Positions 1 through 10,381 of a stretch of 64,000 bases of DNA are shown one piece after another. Each line of letters opens with the position of its first letter. The stretch's first letter is position 1. The stretch covers positions 5,571,089 through 5,635,088 of the forward strand of contig NC_090613.1 of the NCBI RefSeq assembly GCF_004359215.1. Direction: 5' to 3'. Under the pieces are notes generated by a model. That model had not been told where the DNA came from, did not search any database, and saw only the letters and a list, made by a program, of their open reading frames with translations. Origin of the DNA: Bremia lactucae. Its lineage: Eukaryota; Oomycota; Peronosporomycetes; Peronosporales; Peronosporaceae. Position numbers and translations under genes: made by a program.

Positions 1-719
1 GCTCGTGCGATCCGTGACTCAGTCAACAATTACTTCGGCCGGGTGGCAATGCGAACGACAATCTTTGGTATGTCACCATAACGTTACATTTGTAGTCTTT
101 ATATCTCGAGAAAACAGCTAACACTGAACTTATGATTTTTCCGATGTGTAATTCCGTAAAGCGAAGCGTTTAGGGAAGGTTATCTAAAGTTGTGGGCGAA
201 TATATCGGTCACCACGCTTCGCCAAATTTAAGTGTTCACTACTCGCTTTTACCATAAGTCTATAGGATATTTTTTTGAGTGAGGTATATTGAGGAGCGAT
301 TAGCGACCAGCAATATCCTGGAGTCTATAGGACTTTTGCTCGCTACAAATCTCGACTTGTTGCAAATGCTACGTGTTCTGTGGGCTTTGCTCTCGGTGAT
401 TCCTCGCAAATATAATGTTTTAATATATTTTCTTTTAATATGTAATTCGGGACGATAATAATTACTCGAAAAAGATATCATGATCACCGAAATAATACAG
501 CACCTCTTCTTGCCGTGTCAACTTGATTTCCAGACAGATTTATTTTATCGTAATAAAATATAAAACCTGTTTTAACCAATCATTAATACCATCTCTGTAG
601 ATATGCGAGCCGTTAATCTCCTCAGTTTTTTGGGTAAATCCTCTCAGTTTGATACAATTATACATGATTGGCTAATATCCAAGCTGAAATACCATCTTTT
701 AAATGCTCGTTTGTATCTA
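1..719. other. Intergenic, no gene recognised
   Basis: AT-rich sequence with only short unconvincing open frames on both strands. I recognise no protein family, RNA gene or repeat shared with the rest of the window. Confidence 0.5.
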
Positions 720-1400
720 ATTGTTAACCATTTTCCTCTACAATCAGCTTCGTCAGCAGGAGTACAATGGCGCTTCATTTACGCCGGCATCTCGAGCCTT
801 AAGACAGGCACTGATCTGTGTCATGTCATGTAATTTACGTCGAGATGCTGCAACTTGAGCTGTTCAAACGCGGCGCTGGTGAGATTTGAGAAGTCGAAGC
901 GCGCCGAGGTCTCGATTGACGCCGCGGAGAGGATTGGGCAAGTTCTACCACGACTATACTCATTAGTGATCGGCTCTGGACTTGGATTGAATGCTAGTGT
1001 GCAAGAAATTGTTCGTCAGGTGGTTGCCAATACGAAGGAGACAAATTTGTTGATAATTTCCGATGTCGACGCTTTGTTTCTTGTGCGTTTGGAGCCAGAC
1101 ATTGTGAAGCGCCATTGAAACGCTATAGAAACGCTATTACGCTGAATGCAGTGCGTCATACCTTATGTCCTAGGGAGATAAGTATAGAAGTATAAAGTTG
1201 ATTGAAGATGGAATACGCACGAAAGTGCGTCGCTGCGTGCCTGTTGCCGCACGTCGATGTTGCCCAAGCTGCAATGGATTTCACTACTCGGCTAAGCGAG
1301 GCGCGAAAAGAGCGAGCGCGCATTCATTTTACAGCTTAATCAGGGACCACGTGATGCCGTGAATGTCAAACACGGAGAAGGCGGTGCTGGAGAGCGGCAC
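720..1400 (+). pseudogene. Decayed NAD(P)H-hydrate dehydratase (NAXD/CARKD-like)
   Basis: This is a remnant of the ATP/ADP-dependent dehydratase that repairs hydrated NAD(P)H. Pieces of the family appear in the right order. A YAGISSLKTGTDLCHV block (about 780-830) matches the conserved early motif. SKRAEVSIDAAERIGQVLP and a VIGSGLGLNASVQEIV stretch (about 895-1015) match the nucleotide-binding region. LIISDVDALFLV near 1060 stands where the family has a VIDADGLFLV-type motif. Stops occur after the first block (around 830) and at 1118, the usual glycine-rich VIGPGLG carries a Ser for Pro, and the open frame closes before the C-terminal half. A weak C-terminal echo may persist to about 1400. 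I recognised this by eye; the boundaries are approximate. It is most likely a dead copy rather than an expressed gene. Confidence 0.6.
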
Positions 1401-1494
1401 TATGGGATTTGACCACAATATCTTCTCGGGCTCGCTATCTCTTTACAATCTACTCTAAATACTGGGTCAATCGGCGCTATCACGCGCCGATTGA

Positions 1495-1562
1495 CCTTTT
1501 AGATAATGTATTGATTAACAACCTTCAAGTGTTCATTTTAGGTAACGATACACCCCGTTACA
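1495..1562 (+). repeat. Truncated LTR-1 end
   Basis: The last 68 bp of the LTR-1 family. It matches the terminal part of the copies ending at 18447, 19101 and 51155 and ends in the same CCCCGTTACA. The rest of the LTR is absent, so this is a scar of an old insertion at the edge of the NAXD-like remnant. Confidence 0.8.
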
Positions 1563-1785
1563 GCTACATTGAATGTTGAAATAGTTTTGGCATGGCCACC
1601 GGCACCATAAGCTTTCGAGTTGTACTTGGGCGCAGAACTTGGCACTGCCACTAGTCTCCATTCTTTCGGCAGGTGCGAACTTCTTGAGTATCAATTCTCA
1701 GCGACATGCCAAAATATTTAAGTTTGAATTATTAATTACACTCGAGCAGCATTAATTGTGAGAAAAATCGCTACACTAGGCTTCC

Positions 1786-3115
1786 TTATGCGGTGTTGTT
1801 CAGAAGCTTGCGGTCGCTAGAAATCTGAGACCACATCTCGTCGTATGCCAAAAGTGACGATTCCATGCTCATTTTGCGCTTCTTGAAGTCTTTTCCTCGC
1901 TTGCTACATACTTCATCCTTCGCTAGTAAAGCATCACCACCTTCTAGCTGCTCTTTCGAGATATTGAGAGCTTCTCCTTTTCGTTTTTTTCTTCTCTTCT
2001 TCGTCTGTACACTTCGCTTTCTTTCGATCGAATTGTCGTTCTTAGATAATTCTAATGTCTCTTTGTGGCGCTTTTGTGAGCTGCTTATCGGAATTGTTCT
2101 TAAATTCTTCTGACTGCCCTTACACTGCGAGCGCTTCCTTTTCACAGTCAAAAAGGCACCACCTTTATCGATGGCACAATGCTCCAAGTGATGCTCCATG
2201 TCTTCTTCAGTTATAAGTTGCTTGGTTTCACATACTCCACAAATTGTCAGCCTGTGCAAGTTCAAAAGGCAAATTTGACGGTGTGTTTTTAGTTCATCCG
2301 CCGTCTCAAAACATTTCAAGCAAAGCGAGCACTTTGCAGGTTGTAAAACATGCACGTCCAACACGGTAGTTATGTCCCTTAATCGAAAGCTCTTTGTCGC
2401 CTTTTGCTTCTGAATGCGCAGAAGGAGCTCGTCAGACAAGTGAATCAAAACTAATGCATCGGCTGCAGCATAGTGCAATTGACTCTGCGTGAGTGGTCGT
2501 CTCGCCCAATCGGATGTTTGTTGCGTCTTGGCAAGCCTACGATGCAAGTAGAAGAAGACGAGCTTTTGAAGACTGATGGGATTGTGCGCTCCCGAAAGTG
2601 AAATAGACAACTCATTAACCTCGATGACACTCTTGCAGACTCTAAAGCAGGATGCATTGGGGTACGATTGCGCCAGCTCTCGCAAGTCTTGATAGAAACT
2701 TTGTCCGAACTTAATTATTTCTTTCGACAGAAGGATAGTTGTTAAAGTGGCATTGTAAACCTTGGGGGATAGGTGCAGCAGATCGAGGATGAAGACTTCC
2801 TCTTTCTGACTGGCATCGCGCATTGCAATCTGCAACAAAGCGCATGGATTGCGTCGCTGGAATTTTTTTCGGATGGGACGAGTTTCCTGTCATTGAAAAG
2901 GGTAAATGGATTGATTGGTTGGGCGTGGATGAAGACGTACGCACCGTATCGAAGCCCAGCATCAGCGCCTCAGGTAAACGAGTGGCGCAATAATACCAGT
3001 CCTGCTTGTTGGCTACAAAGTGAATAGTTACTCGGGACTGATCGATCACATACTGGGGACACTGGTTGATATGCGCCGTCAGTGTTAACACCATGTTATG
3101 GGAGGTTGTCAACAT
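1786..3115 (-). CDS. DEDDy 3'-5' exonuclease domain protein with C-terminal zinc fingers
   Basis: Predicted 3'-5' exonuclease of the Mut7/WRN-exonuclease/EXD1 type, about 423 aa from two exons. Exon 1 is 3115-2945 and exon 2 is 2886-1786. The 58-bp intron (2887-2944) has a GTGCGT donor and an ACAG acceptor. Splicing joins LGFDT to ETRPIRKK and so rebuilds the Exo I motif with its D and E; the same join gives the strand CALLQIAMRD. Exo II Asp is in SFYQDLREL and the Exo III Tyr and Asp are in HYAAADALVLIHL, so all four metal/catalytic positions are present. Two Cys/His fingers follow (CSLCLKCFE...HRQIC and ICGVCET...HHLEHC), and the tail is Lys/Arg-rich, which suggests nuclear localisation and nucleic-acid binding. 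The start is the ATG that opens exon 1; further upstream exons cannot be excluded. RNA versus DNA substrate cannot be told from sequence. Confidence 0.8.
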
Positions 3116-3742
3116 GTGATGCACACTTTCGTTGGATGTAACCTATGAGCTCAACGATGTACCGTATCTTTGTAGTCCTAGGCTTTATTGAAAAGTCAAC
3201 CAATCAGTACGGAAATATGTTCCCTAGAAAAAAAAATCAGAATGGCAAAATGCGTATTGAGTGACGCAACAATCTCAACACATGTTCCACTATCACATGT
3301 CACAGCTTTCAAAGTGATTTAAGCTCCTCTCACGGTTGCCGCATGTTCCTCTTTATGAACCCACTTCATTCAATAAAGATACTTTCCCGCAATTATGAGA
3401 AATAACAAACTTTCCGCGTGCGGTCAGTTCCGGTTAGCAATTTACCAATCTTCTCAACCTTTCAAGCCAGAATCAAATAGAATTAGCAATGTTAAAAACA
3501 TGGGCGAAAGTTGACTCGTTTGACGTCCTGGGTTGTTTATCCCTCGATCATGGAATGTGCCAAGACAACCCAGTCGATGCAAGCTGGAGGCAACGTCGTC
3601 GATTACGAAGCTAGCTCCACAACTGTCCAATCTAAATGATGCAATTCAGGTTTATGTCCGGCCCTGGCAGTTTGCCCATCCTTCCACGTAGGTACGAAAT
3701 GACCCCACTCTGTCATTTTAGGTCTGCCGAAGAGGCGCAAAC
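3116..3742. other. Divergent intergenic region
   Basis: This spacer of about 630 bp lies between the divergently transcribed exonuclease and copper ATPase. It should hold both promoters. The only element I can point to is the Inr-like site next to the ATPase start. Confidence 0.5.
3713..3719 (+). promoter_or_regulatory. Candidate oomycete Inr, copper ATPase
   Basis: TCATTTT lies 24-30 nt upstream of the ATG at 3743. Oomycete core promoters commonly use an Inr of the YCAYTYY type very close to the start codon, so this is a plausible transcription start site. Confidence 0.4.
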
Positions 3743-6700
3743 ATGACCGCTCAGCTTCAGCCGTTAGTAGTAGAGCTCGCTGTCGAAGGTATGATGTGCA
3801 TGAAAAACTGTGGATTGGCTGTGCAGAGCGCGCTGCATAGCGTGGAAGGGGTGGCCGATGCTGTTGTCAACTTTGACCAGCGCAGTGCACGCGTCGAGTG
3901 CGTCCCGGGCGCAAGCGTGACGGCCAACGAGCTCGTAGACGCTGTCGAGAGCGTGGGATTTGGAGCTGCTATTAAGCCTTCGGCCACTTTGAAAACTGAT
4001 GGGGATTCTTTGACGCTTGAGCTGCTAGTGGAGGGCTTGATGTGCCAAAAAAATTGTGGTACAACCGTTCAGAACGCGCTGCGTGGCGTGAACGGTGTGG
4101 CCACGGCTGTCGTGAATTTCGAGCAGCGCAAGGCGACGGTGACCCTGCTTGGACCTAGCAGCACGACACTCGAAGAGCTAGTGGACATAGTAGAGTGCGT
4201 GGGATTCACAGCCAGCGCTTACGACGCTACCAGGGCTGCGGCGATCAAGTTGCAAGCTCAAAAAGCACAGCAAATGGAGACAGAGAACGTGGTGCTCGAT
4301 GTACCCGACGCCACTGGCCATCCACGTGCCGTATTTCACGTGGAAGGCATGAGTTGTGCTGCGTGCGTCAAGGCCATTGAAGACTTTGTGGGCCAAAAGG
4401 AAGGTGTGCTACTCTGTCGCGTGGGGCTTATCAGTCAAAAGGCCGATATTTTGTTTGATCGGGACTTGATCAAAAACGAACAAATAACACTTCAGAAATG
4501 TATTCAAGATGCTGGCTACAACGCGACTTTCTCCCATGTGGTGGAACCTGGGGACGACGACTCGTTGGAGATTAAATTTCGCGTGACAGGCATGACCAGT
4601 GCTGCTTGTGGGAAGAAGATTGAGACGGCCGTGGGAAATTTACCCGGTGTGACTAAAGTGGTGGTCCATTTGTCATTAAACAAGGCTCATGTGCATTTCA
4701 AACAGCTATCAAAGACTGGACCTCGTGATGTACAAGAGTGTATTAATGCGTTGGGCTTTTCGGCTGAAGTGGCATCCGAGACGATTGACCAAAATGCCAT
4801 GAGCAAGTCGGAAGTAACCAAGTGGCGTAAGTTGCTTACCACAGCCATGATTTTCTCCCTTCCAGCGATGCTTATTCACATGGTATTCATGTACATTCCT
4901 GCCATTGAAATGATTTTAATGACCCGTGTGATAAATGCGGTAACTTTGAAGCTTTTGCTGCTCTTTTTATTGGCCACTCCCGTGCAATTTGGCGTCGGTC
5001 AACGGTTCTATGTGGCAACATGGAAAGCTCTGCAGCATGGCGCAATGGGAATGGATTTTCTGGTTGTCGCTGGCACGAGTATGTCTTATATGTACAGTCT
5101 GGTGTCGCTCATTGGTTCAGCTGTGCACGAGAATTACAATGGCCACCACTTTTTCGAGTCGTCGGCAATGTTGATTACATTTGTGACTCTTGGCAAGTAT
5201 ATGGAGTCAATGGCAAAGGGCAAGACGGCAGATGCATTGTTTGAACTTATGAAACTGCAGCCAAAAACAGCGCTGCTTGTCGTTGGAAATGGTACGAGAG
5301 ATCGTGAGATTCCGATTGAATTGGTCCAGCGGGGTGATCTGCTTCGTATTTTACCGGGAGCTAATATTCCGACCGACGGTGTCGTGAAGTCTGGATCCAG
5401 TACCACGGACGAATCGATGCTGACGGGTGAAAGTATGCCAATTATTAAGAAAGAAGGTGATTATGTCTTTGGCTCGACGGTTAATCAACAGGGCACATTG
5501 TTAATTAAATCGAGCTGCACGGGAGGCGAGAGCTCGGCGTTGGCACAAATCTGTGCGTTGATTGAAGATGCTCAGCTTCACAAGGCTCCGATCCAGGCAT
5601 ACGCAGACTGGCTGTCATCGATTTTCGCTCCGTGTGTTCTCGTGTTATCGCTCTTGACATTTACCACTTGGATTGTGCTTTTGTCAATGAGCATTGTGCC
5701 TGTAGATTGGAAACTTGATCTGGGGGGATCAACAAGTAATGGCCATGCAGATGATTTCTTTCTGTCAATATTGTTTGCAATATCCGTCGTTGTGATCGCG
5801 TGCCCATGTGCTTTGGGTCTCGCAGCGCCAACAGCTGTCATGGTTGGCTGTGGGATTGGTGCGAAACATGGTGTGCTTATCAAAGGGGGTCGTGCATTGG
5901 AGACAGCTCGCTACATCGATACCATTGTGTTCGACAAGACAGGAACATTAACTGTAGGACACCCGTCCGTTCGCGATGTCATTGTTGCCGATCGACTATA
6001 CACGCCTCGTGAACTGCTTTATTACGGAGCTTCCTTGGAGTGTGTGAGCGAGCACGTTCTTGGTAAGGCTATTGTAATGGCTGCAACCGAGCATGAAAAG
6101 TTGGAATTAAAGGACCCGACAAATGTGTGTGTAATTCCTGGCCGTGGTATTGAAGGCGTGGTAGCAGCTAGTTCAGTAACGTCTCGATCCACTCCGTCGA
6201 ATGTACTGGTGGGCAATTTGGAGTATTGTGAGGAGAAAGGCATTGAAATTTCAGAGAAGATGCGTACACACGTGCACGAATGGAGATGGAGGGGAAGACT
6301 GTTGTAGTGGTGTGCGTGAAAAATAAGCTCGTGGGTGTCATTGCCTTGGCGGACGCTCCTCGTCCGGGGGCTGCAGCCGTTGTGAATCATTTAAAATCCA
6401 TGGGATTAGATGTGTGGCTCATTACGGGTGATAATCTTCGAACAGCCAGTGCGATTGCCCGCCAGATGGGTATCAATCACGTGAAGGCAGTGGCATTACC
6501 GGGCGAAAAAGCTTCTCAGATAAAGGCTCTTCAGTCGCAAGTTAACCCAGTGACGTTGAAGCCACGCATTGTGTGCATGGTTGGCGATGGGATAAACGAC
6601 GCTCCAGCTTTAGCACAGTCGGACATTGGCATGGCTATTGGCGCTGGTACACAGATTGCGAAGGCAGAAGCTGATATGATTTTAGTGAAAAGTGCGCTGA

Positions 6701-7143
6701 CAGATGTCGTAGTGGCGCTCGACCTGGCACGCGTCGTGTTTTCTCGTATTAAAGTGAACTTCTTCTTTTCAATTGTTTACAATATCGTTGGTATTCCTCT
6801 CGCTGCTGGTGTGTTCTTTCCTCTAATCCATCGGATGATGCCGCCTGCGTGTGCTGGTCTGGCCATGGCTTTTTCGTCTGTGTCCGTTGTGATTTCATCG
6901 CTCTTGCTTAAGAGTTACCAGCCACCAGTCATCAACAAAACAGATCGAAAGATTCGTTTTAACGAAGATGTCAAAGTAAAGGAGCTGAAGGACATCATGC
7001 GGCAGAAGCTTGGTCCATCGCAAACGACATACGAGCCTTTAGCCATTTCTGATGAGGTAAGAAATGCTTTACATATATATGAATCGGTGTTGAATTTTGC
7101 ATTTGGTCATACAGTGGGAGGAGTGATATTCTCATCAGTTTGA
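3743..7143 (+). CDS. Copper-transporting P1B-type ATPase (ATP7/CopA-like), frameshifted
   Basis: ATP-driven Cu(I) export pump of an internal or plasma membrane, about 1,130 aa in total. Four N-terminal heavy-metal domains come first. The first two have CMKNC and CQKNC sites, the third has CAAC, and the fourth has SAAC, so it lacks one metal-binding Cys. The core follows: TM helices, the TGES actuator motif, CPC in the ion channel (ACPCALGL), phosphorylation motif DKTGTLT, an SEHVL version of the SEHPL nucleotide motif, GDGINDAP hinge, and two C-terminal helices. The frame breaks at about 6280: the first frame stops at 6307 and the remainder resumes one frame over from 6280, with continuous homology. 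The cause is one missing A, either real or an assembly error. At the 3' end GTAAGA (7057) to ACAG (7114) is a likely 58-bp intron, giving a stop at 7126 instead of 7143. Confidence 0.85.
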
Positions 7144-7512
7144 ATTGGGGAATAGTTAAATTAAGAATGTTGTGGAGTGTGGAAGCGTGCTCGATAAATA
7201 TTGTTATGGTTTAGTTTGATCAGCATGGAAGGCACCAGTTATTGAATTGTCTTGAGCTCATTGTGAAGCTTTGCTTAGTAATTTAATGTCGAAGATTTTT
7301 CGCTAACGTTTGAAATTTCACTTGAAACACGACGAAGGTTGATACGAAAAATATTTGTGTTACGGCCAATATTTTCGTTTTAATGCTTGTTTTTAATTTC
7401 GTAAAACTGACGTTTTCACAAGATCATTACGCACAAATTGCTGCAATCAAAAGTATTTTCTAAAGATTTACAAAAGTCAGCTAAATGAATCGATCTTCTC
7501 TTTGGGTAGAAG
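7144..7512. other. Convergent 3' spacer
   Basis: About 370 bp of AT-rich sequence between the 3' ends of the convergent copper ATPase and GAPDH genes. No feature is recognised. Confidence 0.5.
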
Positions 7513-9090
7513 TCAGTGACTCCACTTGAGAGCGAGTGAGCGGTCTATCGCTGCGACCTGATCCTTTGTGGGAAAGCGTGTGTGATTTATTCCCATTAAA
7601 CGCTGGACGACCCTTATAACCTGGCAGCTGTAGCCAAACTCGTTGTCGTACCAGATGTATAGTATCACTTTGTTCCCATCCACAATAGTTGCCTTTCCGT
7701 CCACTGTCCCAGCGGCACGACTACCAATAAAGTCAGTCGACGCGACTTCTGCCGAGTTCACAAAGTCAATTTGATTCTGAAGTGGTGAATCCACCGATAC
7801 TTTAGACATTAATGAGTTTATAGAATCTTTGGTAATCCCTATCGCTTTGACCGGGTCGAGCGTCAAATTGAGAATAGCCAACGATACATTCGGCGTCGGC
7901 ACACGAATAGCATTAGCAGTGAGCTTACCTTCGAGTGTCGGGAGGCACTTGGCCACAGCAGCTGCAGCGCCCGTCTCGGTGATTACCATATTAAGCACTG
8001 CACTGCGACCACGACGCTCTTTTTGGTGATAATTATCAATCAGATTCTGATCGTTCGTGAAAGAGTGCACCGTTTCAATGTGACCTCCTTGTATACCAAA
8101 CTGCTTTTCAAGTACATACAGCGACGGTGCAATGGCATTAGTCGTGCACGAGGCAGCCGAGAAAATATTGTCAGCTGTCGATATGCAATCGTCGTTGACG
8201 CCCGCTACAATCGTTGGCACGGTGCCTTTCGCAGGCGCCGTCAGTAGGACCTTGGAAACACCTGGAGATTGTAGATGCAGTCCTAACACATCAGCATCTC
8301 GCCAGCGACCAGTGTTGTCAATGACAATAGCATTTTGAATGCCATGTTTAGTATAGTCGCACTTATCTGGTCCATCCGAGTAAAGGATCTGAATGAGGTT
8401 CCCATTGGCAATGATGGCGTTCGCTTCCTCGTTAAACGTGATGCTACCATGAAATGGGCCGTGCACTGAGTCACGACGTAGCAGGCTAGCACGCTTCATA
8501 AGATCTCCTTTATTACTGCCTTGACGTACAACAATAGCACGGAGCATGAGCTTGACTCCAGGGCCGCTCTTTTCAATGAGAAGGCGGGCAAGCAGACGAC
8601 CGATGCGACCAAATCCATACAAAATTACGTCGCGCGGTATAAGGGTAGGAGCCTGAGTCAGCGAGGCCATTTTTTCATTGAGGATCTCTCCGAGCATTAG
8701 AATCTTCGATTCGCGGGTCTCGATTGTGGTCTGAGCCTGCACATCGAGGACTTCCTTCTCCATAAATACAAATGTGCGGCCAAGATCGATACGGATGTCA
8801 CGCGCATTAGTTGCATACTGAGCTACTGCAAGCAGCACCACGAGTGTCTCGGTAGGCTGGAGGCTCTTGCCCACGTACTTGCACACATAATTGTGCAGCT
8901 TGATAATATCGATACTATTCTTGTGCACAAGTCCCTTGCCAAAAAGCACGCTCACCACATTATTTTCACGGTAGAGGCGGCCAATGAGCGGTACCATGAG
9001 GTCAGCTGCATTTTCCTGCAATTTCCACTGCTCTAACTCATCTTTTCGCAAGGCATTCATCTGATCGCAACTAAGGTGTGAGTTCGACAT
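7513..9090 (-). CDS. Glyceraldehyde-3-phosphate dehydrogenase, long bacterial-type form
   Basis: Glycolytic or gluconeogenic enzyme that converts glyceraldehyde-3-phosphate, NAD(P)+ and phosphate to 1,3-bisphosphoglycerate. About 525 aa, much longer than the usual 330-340 aa. Residues 1-150 form an extra N-terminal domain (ADLMVPLIGRLYRENNVV is characteristic) of the kind carried by the roughly 460-490 aa GAPDHs of gamma- and other proteobacteria. The Rossmann start is YGFGRIGRLLARLL. The catalytic Cys is in SAASCTTNAIAP, His is expected in the HSFTNDQ region, and the C-terminal YDNEFGYS signature is intact. No intron is evident. The ATG at 9090 was chosen because an Inr-like TCCATTTT lies 22-29 nt upstream and the longer frame has no other ATG. 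There is no obvious mitochondrial presequence, so it is probably cytosolic. Bacterial origin by transfer is an inference. Confidence 0.9.
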   Translation of the reverse strand: MSNSHLSCDQMNALRKDELEQWKLQENAADLMVPLIGRLYRENNVVSVLFGKGLVHKNSIDIIKLHNYVCKYVGKSLQPTETLVVLLAVAQYATNARDIRIDLGRTFVFMEKEVLDVQAQTTIETRESKILMLGEILNEKMASLTQAPTLIPRDVILYGFGRIGRLLARLLIEKSGPGVKLMLRAIVVRQGSNKGDLMKRASLLRRDSVHGPFHGSITFNEEANAIIANGNLIQILYSDGPDKCDYTKHGIQNAIVIDNTGRWRDADVLGLHLQSPGVSKVLLTAPAKGTVPTIVAGVNDDCISTADNIFSAASCTTNAIAPSLYVLEKQFGIQGGHIETVHSFTNDQNLIDNYHQKERRGRSAVLNMVITETGAAAAVAKCLPTLEGKLTANAIRVPTPNVSLAILNLTLDPVKAIGITKDSINSLMSKVSVDSPLQNQIDFVNSAEVASTDFIGSRAAGTVDGKATIVDGNKVILYIWYDNEFGYSCQVIRVVQRLMGINHTRFPTKDQVAAIDRSLALKWSH

Positions 9091-9111
9091 GGTGCGAAGA
9101 TCGAAATACTT

Positions 9112-9119
9112 AAAATGGA
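9112..9119 (-). promoter_or_regulatory. Candidate oomycete Inr, GAPDH gene
   Basis: On the minus strand TCCATTTT lies 22-29 nt upstream of the GAPDH ATG. It resembles the oomycete Inr and supports that start. Confidence 0.4.
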
Positions 9120-9745
9120 AGCAACTATGATTCAAAATAGTTTTTGCCTTGCGCCCCCTCACTTGACTATTGCTAGAATTAAATAGAAATGATGTTAAAG
9201 CAAGACCTGTTTCTCAAAAATATGGACATCTGATCAAATGTGGAGGTGCTGACCCATTTATAGCGTTTAGGCTACCGACGAGGTTGCGTGTGTTAATGTC
9301 ACGAGGCTTGACAGAGGGAGCAAGCGAGGTGGGAAAAGCAGTTTAAAGATTCTAGCATTAGATGGAAGCATTGTCAGCAAGCTGCCACCTCGTGAAATTG
9401 AGCGAATGATGCCGAAAGCGTCGGATCTCGAGGATTTAATGCACACTTGCTGTGCTGCATACCTTGTGTTAGATAGCTGACGCATCTCCAGACTGAACGT
9501 TCCACTGTAAATAGCTGTGCGTGATAAGTTTGGCTTTGCATTTCACGACACGGTTCGAAAAACAGTGACAATTTTTTTTGCATGTAAATAACACGCGAGC
9601 TATAGGCAGCAGTAGCTTCCATCTGACCAGCGGCAGTAAGGTTGCCGCCATGAAAAAAAATCTATAGAACTAAATGAATAGCCAAGGGTAGAAAAACAAA
9701 ACTTCGTTTTGTAAGGCATTATAATTGTATCAGTCTTCGAAATTG
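9120..9745. other. Intergenic between GAPDH and lumazine synthase
   Basis: About 620 bp that must contain the GAPDH promoter and the lumazine synthase 3' UTR. No further gene or repeat is recognised. Confidence 0.4.
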
Positions 9746-10381
9746 TTAGGCTAGTTTCTTCACCACCGAGGCAGCAACAAAGCCAAGCACACCTAGAGTC
9801 GCAATGTGTAGCCACGTTGAAATAGAAAAGAATGGGCAGTCCTGCAGACTGTTGTATGGAAGACTTTCGTGCATGCGCATCGGGCAGCCGCCCTGCAAGG
9901 TCGCCTCGCGAAATCGTGCCATTTCGACTGCAGTCTGCGCCCATTCGGTGCCGTGATTGTGGCCCTTACCCGACAGGCCCGCGCGGTCCTTGGCTTGTCC
10001 TTCGCTGAGCACCGCGAGGACGCCGAAGATCACAGGCACGCCCGTGTCCAGCTGCACACGCATAATTCCCTGCGAGACGGCTTCACATATGTACTCAAAA
10101 TGCATGGTTTCTCCCTTAATTAGTGTTCCCACACAAATGACGGCATCGAACTTCTGCGATGCGATCAGGCGGCTGGCGGCGTAGGGTAACTCGTAAGCGC
10201 CTGACACGTCAGCGATCACAAGGTCGCTCTCAGACACTCCAGAACGAAACAATTCCGACTTTGCGGCCGAAACTAAAGAGTTAACCACCTCGGCGTTCCA
10301 CTTGGTATGCACGATGGCCACACGTAAACCCTTCCCATTCGTCTTGCGGCAACTTAGCGTACTTTTAGCGTCCTGCTTCAT
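9746..10381 (-). CDS. 6,7-dimethyl-8-ribityllumazine synthase with C-terminal hydrophobic tail
   Basis: Penultimate step of riboflavin synthesis: it condenses the ribityl-aminopyrimidinedione with 3,4-dihydroxy-2-butanone-4-phosphate. 211 aa; the core occupies about residues 17-155. Family hallmarks are VAIVHTKWN at the first strand, VSGAYELPYAA, a VICVGTLIKGETMHFEYI block with the catalytic His region, PVIFGVLAVLSEGQAKDRAG, and the terminal NHGTEWAQTAVEMA helix. Oddly, about 50 residues follow the core and include a probable membrane helix (HIATLGVLGFVAASVV) ending in KKLA at the very C terminus, like a tail anchor. The start is the first ATG of the frame. A TTCACTTT about 30 nt upstream may be an Inr. 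An organellar outer-membrane or ER location is inference. Confidence 0.9.
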   Translation of the reverse strand: MKQDAKSTLSCRKTNGKGLRVAIVHTKWNAEVVNSLVSAAKSELFRSGVSESDLVIADVSGAYELPYAASRLIASQKFDAVICVGTLIKGETMHFEYICEAVSQGIMRVQLDTGVPVIFGVLAVLSEGQAKDRAGLSGKGHNHGTEWAQTAVEMARFREATLQGGCPMRMHESLPYNSLQDCPFFSISTWLHIATLGVLGFVAASVVKKLA

